From contig JAKAQV010000003.1 in assembly GCA_021819565.1 (NCBI GenBank), positions 1-34,823 on the forward strand: a DNA stretch of 34,823 nucleotides, written 5' to 3'. Source of the DNA: a bacterium. Its GTDB lineage: Bacteria > Elusimicrobiota > Elusimicrobia > UBA1565 > UBA9628. A program made the translations under genes and the position numbers. Of the stretch, positions 33,001 through 34,823 are shown piece by piece. The notes below the pieces were generated by a model, which saw only the letters and a program-made list of their open reading frames with translations, searched no databases and was not told where the DNA came from. Each line of letters starts with the position of its first letter. The first letter of the stretch is position 1.

Positions 33001-34823
33001 CTGGGTTTCCGCCTATACCCTTGATTCAGCTAACGGCCAGGTCAATGTTTACCCTAGTTCTTGGACAATTTCTCCCTCCAATTTGCCCAGCGGAGCCAAC
33101 CTTCCGGCGGGAACTTCCTTCTATATAACCTCCTCAGGTTTTGATAACGCCTTCCCCGCGCCGGGCAACCAGGAATCTTTTAATAGTCCACGGGGTTCGA
33201 CCTTTACCTACAGCAATTCTGCCCCAACGACATCCATTTCTTCTCCCAACAAACCGTTTTACAATTCGCTCCTGACCTTGTCGGGAGCGTCTCAAGCCGT
33301 TTTCTCATATGTCCCCGTTTCCACGGTGGCCATTGAAATTGAAGATTCCGGGACTGGGCAGTATTATGATCTGGCGACCAGCACCTTTGATTTGAGCTCT
33401 CCAAATTGGTTTGCCGCCGGCGGAACGACCACGAGCTGGAATTATTCTTTCGCTTCTCAGCCTTGGGAACAGGCGCACACCTACGTCGTCTATTCATCCG
33501 CGACCGACGTCGCCGGAAATATCGAGACCGCCATTAGCTCTTATTCGTTTACCTACGCGGTCGAAGAGCCGACGATCACGATGAACTCTTCTCAATATAT
33601 CAACGCGACCGTCGCCAATCTCGCTTCCGGAGTTGGAGTCGACAGCCCGGCGGGAATTTCCGGAACGAATCTCCAGATTGCGGTTTCATCCGCCGCCGGA
33701 ATCGGCGGCTGGTGGAACGGGACCAGTTATACCGGAAGCGCGCCAAGCTATTATCCCGCGAGCTTCGTTCCCAATCCGGGAACTTCTATTTCTTGGAGTT
33801 TCTCAACCTCCACAATTCTCTTGGTTAATTCCCAGACCTATCTGATTCAAAGTCAGGCCACCAACCAAGCGGGAACTCTTCGAGTTCAAAATCTTGGAAA
33901 CGTTACCTACGACGATCAGCCGCCGGTGGCTGGGATTACTCTTCCGGTCAATGGAGACTATTACGACAGCCTCGGCACGATTTCAGGAACGAGCGCGGAT
34001 AATGTCGGAGTTTCGACGATTAGCTTGAGCATTCAAGATTTAACGGTAGGCGGCTGTTATAATCCCGCCAGCGGTTTTGGAGGAACATGCCCGGGATATT
34101 TCCCGGCTCAAGGAACTGTCGGGGCCTGGACTTATTCCGGAATTCCCTGGTCCAATGGCCACAGCTACTTAGTTGTTTCAGAAGCGACGGATTTGGCCGG
34201 AAACGTTCAAAATGTGTTTACCGTGGGAGTGAGCTCGAACTCATTTGAGTTTGACACCACGGGACCGACGACCAAGATTACCGTGCCAGGGACCTTAAAC
34301 AGCGATCAAAACGCGAGTTTGACGGAAATTCAAGGCACCGCGGCGGGGGCCAACGGCGTGCCTCTTCAAACCGTCTGGGTTAGATTCTTCAATAACGGGT
34401 TGGGAGATTATTGGGACAATGCGACGCAGGGCTGGGTCAGCCAAACGACTCTTCCGCCGGATCAGGCGTGGTTTCCTTCCAGCGCCACGGTTTCCAATTG
34501 GACGCAGTGGCATGCGACATTTACTTTCGCTACCGGAACTCAATATTCAGTCGAGGCGATGGCCCAAGATCAGGCGGGAAATTACTCTCTCGCAATCTCA
34601 ACCGTTAATTTCCTTTATGATGCCGTTCCGCCGGAGAGTTTTGTCGTGGCTCCGCCGGGAGGGTTCGTGAATTCTCTTTCTCAAATCAATGGAACCGCGA
34701 CCGACTCTCAAGCCCTGGGGCTGGGAGGTTCGGGAGTGGCTTCCGTGTCCTTGGCGGTTGAAGACCTCAAAAACGGAAAGTGGTGGGATGGAGGCTCGGG
34801 AGCTTTTGACGGGGGTAGCCCGC
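14870..34823 (+). CDS. Giant secreted multidomain Ig-like repeat protein, 3' end outside the window
   Basis: One reading frame runs from ATG 14870 to the window edge without a stop: 6,651 codons, still open. I translated it through to confirm the frame. Residues 1-74 come from hairpin copy C and end in a signal-peptide-like stretch (SVAFCFLLFSVLAFF, then PGKAGA and a probable cut before QQ at 75). Next come a propeller-like region (about 75-512), three IPT/TIG-like domains (about 513-832) and 43 Ig-like units. The mature protein is rich in Ser, Thr, Asn, Gly and Trp, as in extracellular adhesins. No catalytic domain is seen. The start is uncertain: TTG codons at 14987 and 15023 would give shorter leaders, and the true start may have been altered by the repeat insertion. 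No clear plus-strand promoter or strong ribosome-binding site is present. Likely role: surface adhesion or cell contact (inference). Confidence 0.88.
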   Translation, partial: MKVTESNRKLRKVTEGNGKFGLLSLAFRYLPLPSVSVRDLPCLSAACRVFPLPSVAFCFLLFSVLAFFPGKAGAQQLISNFTTGDVSWPGSRHVFYDHGIGQVFVFYSQPYGIAYRSYNFSSWSNESVVISTGQALALDPTTTGPGGSAPTDTNTMYSSVYYDQASSSVYVIASDPNALLENKSGPGCTNGYANSVFLIHGTINSNGSISWGSLVQKAPSAQVANSNSGGGECAPGRSVGITYMKGAPSGLISFVCDAQAVNGCGAGNPTYKTSIIGMYGLSTAFSGGTAWSADHNDGNRASNTSPAELNYGEIVPVNDVSGGGSYDFMVSQEFQYGSAVINSYQYTGTYNSNELTTGGIASFNALVTDSMAPQPDNVSSLAALGYIDSLGELSYYERTGFQTWGTKAVIDGCGASITTPCGNPSTVYVVNSPVVGGDAAYTIYLSSFGAVNYAYGAIANGPFTISSNWQPAAAETVPQAPAYIVAPDPIPVVMDNTSGGLDFEFIPTDALGPPTITSISSSPTTAPFSTNAYDLVLTGTNFMQESSILQSQVGILLGGGAQGNITVTSTTYVSSTQIRASIVINSNGGSPYDIQVSNPDGRSSIDSKALSLPLPVVTSVSEDFANHHLSSPKYDLVISGSGFEDWASPGPVSVTLLKGGLTQTEISVTSTTYTSQNQLRASIVLNPPISGGPYDVKVTNSDGQTYTLSAAYSIPAPTLTGIVINGEAVPSGGIEPNIPDCAGNSCPSTPSGRPTRQLVVSGANFEDWTSPIASVTISGVFVDSVTYSNSGLFTANINVTTAAASGLESVTVINADGQASSTIASTFTVTVPTAAVSYPTTVSGTIYNPNTAIYYSSGVPNILGTASYSPASGQTFLLTSQAEIEQLSGTNAGYFWNGANFQAVSAFTAPASETEWQPASAATPWNYSGWTNNNTDQADGTSYNIAWRGLTADEGWSYPISSFTLTIDKSPPVSSVLTPVGGTVVNSQPDIQIQSVDAGVGVSQMWILAEDTNSFSWTGSSWSAIPGAMFISTNGAGGGSPNMVFSPPEENPGILTFNSATTIQVPAWKNGAEYSIQAAGQDALGHYQAASAINFFYDVNNPTATIISPVISANSASPTWLNSLTNISGSISDLDIISGNTIFSVNNTVAIQIKDLTNGNFFNGSSSLIEGSSQTFISTSAVPSNENGADPFMYFYYTTTNGSWADAISGIPFQNGHDYRIAMYACNPTEPIGSPASPGCDGGDGTTASDSDGSATSQAPAFIGYFNFNNNPPTSAVTFPTTLATPNAFGDDNSQTASSLSMLWGTASAATDVSGIFAEEYTLQDTITGDYWCNPASTAPNSSCYGAASAGFIAIGVGQTAPWIISQTTTTPSWAGWEINNIPFLNGHSFQLITKAVDTAGNVQVVYSTTNFIYDSSAPITAAKYPLNNDAYSVQVGTISGTALDQPQPFNSGIFANFLGIQRQSDGSWWTTGGWTQTRSDIGQPSVNLNTSASPNTWLYSLPAGFWTSISLADRFKIYSWSEDEVQNETLSSTPSVENIESSTTLKDIFNYDTEAPTSTIVSPSDQIWYSNVAPTNLPDLTGTATDNPAYPGPPAVSSADAAGMSSVSVEIRDENTCPNCLYWDDATKSWVTSSIFNPTTLTINNPNPSNWSFPTSNLEPNLTSGHTYRVRTQGIDAALDQNGNSAGNTENPANILQSQQTTPPYSDTHFFFWDSEAPNSVITVPSNGQTLNSLTTISGTVQDNPQPFNSGLGGVFVTMCEDSGSGTCAANTYYGGNPLTVDLAGEWPLNEGTGSTVKDISGNGNNGTIYGGYTWVSGVPGLESAAVNLNGTSGDISTPYVQNSVTAYSISLWVNTTDSASKLALVQDRGSGAGLSLTLGMGTDGGGNGGPGLPFFELDSNGTDIGIAASTKTIDDGVWHNVIGVWSAPSGTGIAATQFTLYVDGTQVTTTAASIGSQSSPLTGSGGTQIGYDAAWGTYVAGTFDDVRIYTQALSQTDITALANKQTSLGASFSSASPYWILATTTSYSNGVYDWIFPVAQNTFSNNTTYDIIVQSSDTVNNLETAVSNAVANSDHIEFTFATPPPTSSIVVPPSGIPNYAKDGSLGSSQLLTTFSGAAANATSVQLLVNEIKNNYYWTGSSWTVNNPGGCGNWVNSSSLTGSGGSQGWTYNWPASSDWIGNSSYTVTVCAIQNATLQSGTLASAEFIIESTAPTVAVDSPPGTSTDTLTSLSGTATEVPPSSISQIAFSVQRNFDGKYWDVDKDTFDLTSYSTSAAIVAVTSDGLNFSSATALGNAMWQDGFSYTIQMHGTDLAGNIATVNSRSFLYDVSLPTAGVQEPITGVYANLLNTLNGTAVDPNPNPGNVNSAPSGIGSVQFSLEYLNSGYCYNGGSNFNAICPSWNSASFYQSSVGQATWSFTSAGLNSAALDGNYLILVRAQDNAGNLQNGFQVGISSLTFRVDKTAPNIVITQPFSFYYQPNGVGINTGGVGIQGTAVDPITNGVASGLLTSGIDIQLWYLQAGTSYYWQGSPGQGAAGWTPSPSTFTANGTSWNSPSAPDAGDYLAVGPQEFFTWAQAHDASTLANGQVSPSTGNLSAFTPIDAFIVDGVPPVSSMTVPTNNTFVNSLTQISGTAEAQLAGISNVQVRITTNPATGPDWNGSAWTFTGVPIYNAASFTAQTGPTTSTLTWTYSSLTGAFQTGTVYDIFSQATDNAGNVQTTPTEFVITYDTEPPNLAVSFPAQPPAVPPYSNNFESTRISTCVYGTVSSPGTNPPGVSQVWIAISSGSNDNVWWNDATQAFDLNNSAIQWSTQVYLGGNSWSYCPAGFEQSKNTFSSGITYTVFTYAKDNAGNTTNFVSNPTSSNAGQTQAFLYDASTPTATVSFPANNTSTNTWAAISGNASDPLPSPSGVSQVWLAVQCLSGPACATGSAWWDWTTGAFNTSLSNPSPTAPPFNAAWTLVYSTTTQDLGSVVWSTPTPAGMAVSSSVYQATALAIDQATNVQQNASVLGAGSQFRFDNQAPLIASTEPVTASYLNLANLALIAGTANDATTGNSGLQSVQILLKAQSLQAYWNGSRTGVFSSDWDTSGTKYNDWQPATGLLQWTTTYPPMSDVDSMQFSLWVRANDNAGNVGTMPSASVGLPTDTQLDNNQNADGSPVLEFIYDNTPPISRATYPPTYFNAIPTTISGTATDPGLYQPSGVNDVEILLERSDGSYWNMVSQSWQGTSPGFTNVSRVGLTNWTFSNFSGAFADGYQYAVNPQATDNATNVETAYSTHDFIVDLSTPISAPVWPPNNGFANNVSSITGTADDFFCDLNPTLCPSSGRDFQSGISTIEVAIQDLTQGTTWWNGTSFVSSAVPIWSTATFTGASSGTWVYNLPGGALTNEHKFASSAYAIDKAGNIEEVNLTTNTFIYDTTPPVSIATAPAGSITSVSAISGTAYAISPDQLQVVGVALQETSGCNGGGTPAHSNEYWNGSSWQTGQVYVDSGVIGGFVALSSTYAWAMNTAGIAFDNNANYQVTSRALDKAGNLETAHITYDTTFCLGVPPSNPTITQPAVGGQYQTLASAVNTFSGGGSNLDSSNPNGIEIQLQRLTSPTSYWYDPTELWSNDSSTYTPTAPINATTWNYGLSTPGAPYQIQNASYSLTVMGYNSADLPGTPAQVTFVIDNVKPQSFIATPVPNYCPVSGTNACFNTMPFISGTSIDPGNVAPPSVTQSLVNVRVKNLYNNDYWNSQAFVGSVQEFNPGVFSFSGNPPTYSWSTSTLAGLGLQDGITYEILAHAADLAGNDTLTESNMANFTFLYDTSPPTAYIATPQASQVYLGVTPITGTAFDPAGANGNHLKSDLAKVEISIKSISGNACWSDSNDQFNVACPSFTVVSGTASWSYNNPNLNGALTNDEQYAVTAQATDNAGNVQSVYTVPLSSLTFAFDNVPPNVGIVLPQNNAAYSCAAGSLNCLTGASAINGTASSPDAALYPGNNALQDAQVVIWFLADPTNYTLSGGTSYYYTGVVGSNGTKFSSSTTEGASWQAANSTATWDFLFIGTDWVNEEQYYVKARATDNALNAAGVITGNTTSVFTNGQNLMSFIIQNTPPVSQLITPPPGSYIQDFTSISGTANVGLAGGDTYYLFISTQDSSGNAYYWTGSAWGAANVFYQLPVQVTGSTGTVNWAYPGSPALPGENTPTTNQPNGTVFSIAFQAKDNAGNLETPTTSQVILDKTGPNVAISTPMASAPDYGSTRLLSVVNGTAFESVAPVTQVLVQLNDISDSPSLMWDGSTWGVYSSTYLVVSGTQPWTFNSPPWINNKEYVASVEAYDAAGNLSPTGQTNQQVTFIYDVNAPTSTIAVPSLPFYPSGQPAILNGQAFDWVSYPSTQTMSGLNNVQVSITQNNVNGCSLEYWDGTAWQPTGGPYWRVVSTNTANPATWNYPPSNPSGDTIPTWANGCNYTVQTRATDNSQNVEALSHQPAKSFTYDNQPPTFAILSPAYSYVQGVSSINGTANDPISSMNGGEAAVYMAVQRQDGKFWDGTGFNISCTGSALSSCSNGSGGTSDPFLSAALTSIFVSSANWALTGSTMTNLSAYFNTTATSLQFSLYASVIDNAGNITRSTTTVPALGADFIFTVDHFPPVSITTYPAAAYLQGNVVPVAGTAEDDLNGAGVASVGIEALQVNSAGTTNYWNFLGSWQTTDPGYTSVSLLGGVPGGTLASWSASTNSLPSSAFADGYLYHIVSQAEDLSNPPNIQVNLTTISFIVDDDTPTVSMVTPTPPQIYISTSNFAFSSGTVVDPLVGGDIPSGVANVFLTVYDISSNTWWNGSGWQTASSTQTANLYQSSWTYTHFPTDWTQGYSPSDGDRYRVNVWAVDRAGNNGSLAFSTSVVLTMDVTPPLAQVTSPAGGSIASSLDTISGTAQDFLVNNSSSGVQSVALSIFDKGGGTGDPNINKYWNQASGVWSSNQVWNTTAFTAPNWAFNSSNLNSTLTVYSQYVLTSSATDIAGNSQAVISSGVVTYEPPPAVTAITYPVSLNYYSSLLTIQGTANANTESNNIQIERLDTAQCWTGSAWGSCPDARSISPSSPTWSYPSGSDIIPAWVNNTSYTITETGFNTAGIAESPNQQLEFYIDQSSPISRVNFPANASYINAVPTLSGTAQDAIINGIDSGIKNPGGINITLQRTDNNDYWNQATSTWVASITPFTDTATYDAASTTWSFVASSPTLAWQDGLSYKLSVNSEDNAQPTPNVEAISSLNTVNFTYDTTPPGIFVQYPNAARESSLATLYGTASVPSFGALQNVQVAIYSQANAAWANPGGNLNFTEPTENLAFFSANTTGGPTSFNWTVSSGIPWVAGDTYTVVARALDEAGNYSVPYSTSPNFVYDNLPPITAVILPANGGFINSLPIISGTAADQPSVNPSVLSETDVQIKRLDNGQYWSGSGWVSAATLQSTLAQIEIWQDIYPSTWNVTPADMPTVANGGLVSGTSYYITARSIDSASPANTEAFGNAFSSTFTFSTTTPTSFVAIPNQPFYNNLTFISGSGSAAFQNVALSTIALEIQDVTGSACYDSSNNLFDLSCPVWFGAQGSTNSWTYTLPSNPWTQAHQYIVYSSATDVAGNVQALISSSTFAYDIEAPTAAVIVAHYINASVASIGGTAFDSPAGVSTLQIAVSSNAGAAGSWLSGKNGTYTANGPVYLATSTFVFGSPDNWTEATANLNLLTGDTYYIQIFEEDNAGNSRTQDFLNAFVYDTATPSIAITQPDKLYYNNPISITGTSGEIPPGYVTAVQIRISTATQDWTGTAWTNSTPYWLTVPGSLNSWVYTSTPPWVSGQTYTIYAQATDVAGNPSSLQTYSFTYDVSNPLASMVFPSSARTGIAGNNLLSVQQSTGTAVDPAGNPLTLVQVRVEQVSPTPAAFWDPSNGTFDILPANEDTAWFGAATSDNWASWSVSSAAVFAALNSGGQYQFSSRAFDAAGNVSTVYSTMTTIYDIYPPETGVTDPANGISTNSWVALVGTAVDFTNVPGPNNINLGTVQRVQVQIERLDTKQYWNTGSWVSAYTLDSANGQVNVYPSSWTISPSNLPSGANLPAGTSFYITSSGFDNAFPAPGNQESFNSPRGSTFTYSNSAPTTSISSPNKPFYNSLLTLSGASQAVFSYVPVSTVAIEIEDSGTGQYYDLATSTFDLSSPNWFAAGGTTTSWNYSFASQPWEQAHTYVVYSSATDVAGNIETAISSYSFTYAVEEPTITMNSSQYINATVANLASGVGVDSPAGISGTNLQIAVSSAAGIGGWWNGTSYTGSAPSYYPASFVPNPGTSISWSFSTSTILLVNSQTYLIQSQATNQAGTLRVQNLGNVTYDDQPPVAGITLPVNGDYYDSLGTISGTSADNVGVSTISLSIQDLTVGGCYNPASGFGGTCPGYFPAQGTVGAWTYSGIPWSNGHSYLVVSEATDLAGNVQNVFTVGVSSNSFEFDTTGPTTKITVPGTLNSDQNASLTEIQGTAAGANGVPLQTVWVRFFNNGLGDYWDNATQGWVSQTTLPPDQAWFPSSATVSNWTQWHATFTFATGTQYSVEAMAQDQAGNYSLAISTVNFLYDAVPPESFVVAPPGGFVNSLSQINGTATDSQALGLGGSGVASVSLAVEDLKNGKWWDGGSGAFDGGSP
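15092..16405 (+). other. Giant protein: N-terminal beta-propeller-like region
   Basis: This is about 438 residues directly after the signal peptide. Recurrent strand patterns such as RHVFYDHGIGQVFVFYSQ, GIAYRSYNFSSWS, YSSVYYDQASSSVYVIASD and NSVFLIHGTINSNGSISW resemble sialidase/BNR-type propeller blades. Cys-containing loops (GPGCTNGY, NGCGAGN, DGCGASITTPCGN) may form disulphides. I cannot name a family, and no Asp-box catalytic set is evident. Confidence 0.45.
16406..17365 (+). other. Giant protein: three IPT/TIG-like domains
   Basis: Three successive units start near 16406, 16712 and 17018. Each has the IPT/TIG order: P-x-(I/V/L)-T-S/G opening, a (L/V)V(L/I)(T/S)G(T/S/A)NF-type strand (DLVLTGTNF, DLVISGSGF, QLVVSGANF), and a closing YD(I/V)xV(S/T)N(P/S)DG strand, or VTVINADGQ in the third. 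Units 1 and 2 share the ITVTSTTYVSS / ISVTSTTYTSQ segment, so they arose by duplication. IPT domains are immunoglobulin-like and common in surface proteins. Confidence 0.75.
20213..20890 (+). other. Giant protein: LamG/concanavalin-like domain nested in Ig-like unit 7
   Basis: About 226 residues with the LamG-3 pattern: AGEWPLNEGTGSTVKDISGN at the start (usually WxFDEGSGxxxxDxSGN), NNGTIYGG, AVNLNGTSGDIS, YSISLWVNT, DDGVWHNVIGVW, FTLYVDGTQV and TFDDVRIYTQALSQTDI at the end. These domains bind carbohydrates or proteins. The Ig-like unit is interrupted before the domain and resumes after it (NNTTYDIIVQSSDTVNN). It is the only such domain in the window. Confidence 0.85.
30996..34628 (+). repeat. 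Five-unit super-repeat (two blocks of about 1.82 kb)
   Basis: Units 33-37 (30996-32814) and 38-42 (32815-34628) correspond one to one, with offsets of 1819, 1822, 1824, 1820 and 1843 bp. The match is strong for the first three pairs: VQIKRLDNGQYW versus VQIERLDTKQYW, HQYIVYSSATDVAGN versus HTYVVYSSATDVAGN, and FDSPAGVSTLQIAVSS versus VDSPAGISGTNLQIAVSS. It is weaker for the last two. This indicates duplication of a five-domain block. Confidence 0.7.

Larger units (their letters stand above)
17366..34823 (+). repeat. Giant protein: array of 43 Ig-like units
   Basis: Unit starts were located from the recurrent opening (T/A/P)PP-x-(S/T)-x-(I/V)-x-x-P. They fall near 17366, 17777, 18168, 18680, 19115, 19530, 20020, 21122, 21510, 21866, 22262, 22700, 23066, 23503, 23933, 24374, 24726, 25127, 25510, 25889, 26296, 26678, 27152, 27535, 27890, 28302, 28749, 29140, 29523, 29903, 30240, 30636, 30996, 31398, 31742, 32096, 32420, 32815, 33220, 33566, 33916, 34263 and 34629 (last one cut). 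Mean spacing is about 394 bp (131 residues) excluding the unit holding LamG. Each unit has (I/L)(S/N)GTA.D near residue 20, a YW(N/D)G..W motif near the middle, and (Y)xVxxxAxDxAGN near the end. DNA between units is well diverged, so this is an old array. Confidence 0.85.

Noticed and set aside
15123-34670. Numerous 60-160-codon ORFs on both strands within the giant gene.
   Set aside because: All are out of frame with the single continuous frame, have Arg/Pro/Ser-rich nonsense composition and no recognisable motifs.

Overview
The window looks like a chromosomal segment of a diderm (Gram-negative type) bacterium. It carries lipopolysaccharide-type sugar transferases (two GT9 heptosyltransferase-family genes), ordinary housekeeping genes (tilS, rnpB, cysS, rlmB, thiN), and a very long secreted protein built from Ig-like domains with a recurring 'YW(N/D)G' motif. 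That protein style, the c-di-GMP riboswitch and the moderate GC content remind me of Elusimicrobiota/Omnitrophota-like lineages. This placement is an impression, not a search result.

Layout. (1) 1-4194, minus strand: five genes joined by 4-bp overlaps (GT9, GT4, GT2, a polysaccharide deacetylase, and the start of another GT9). They probably form one translationally coupled operon for cell-envelope glycan or LPS core assembly, read from an extended -10 promoter at 4209-4217. (2) 4235-6036, plus strand: a short TilS overlapping a GT4 glycosyltransferase, convergent with (3) asnB on the minus strand (6033-7847). asnB starts about 10 nt beyond the 3' end of RNase P RNA (rnpB, about 7857-8232). 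(4) 8263-11967, plus strand: cysS-rlmB, then a CDF metal transporter overlapping thiN. (5) 11971-13399, plus strand: a strong sigma70-type promoter, a c-di-GMP-I (GEMM-I) riboswitch, an unrecognised exported 172-residue protein and an exported HEAT-repeat protein.

(6) 13391-15046 is the most unusual part. Three near-identical copies of a long imperfect hairpin made of 10-bp units (GGAAAGTAAC on one arm, its complement on the other) are interleaved with two different RelE/ParE-type toxin-antitoxin pairs on the minus strand. The two pairs share the same promoter, the same leaderless-looking start spacing and the same last toxin codons, but their coding interiors are unrelated or highly diverged. 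This looks like a cassette array in which TA modules are exchanged between fixed hairpin flanks. The array abuts the truncated-looking end of the HEAT gene on one side. On the other side it runs in frame into the 5' end of the giant gene.

(7) 14870-34823, plus strand: one reading frame with no stop codon to the window edge (at least 6,651 codons). In order it encodes a decamer-derived N-terminus and signal peptide, a beta-propeller-like region, three IPT/TIG-like domains, and 43 Ig-like units of about 131 residues, one of which contains a nested LamG/concanavalin-like domain. The last two blocks of five units look like a segmental duplication.

Working model (inference): regions 5 to 7 were a c-di-GMP-responsive locus for exported or surface proteins, including a giant adhesin-like protein, and the hairpin/TA array later inserted between the HEAT gene and the giant gene.
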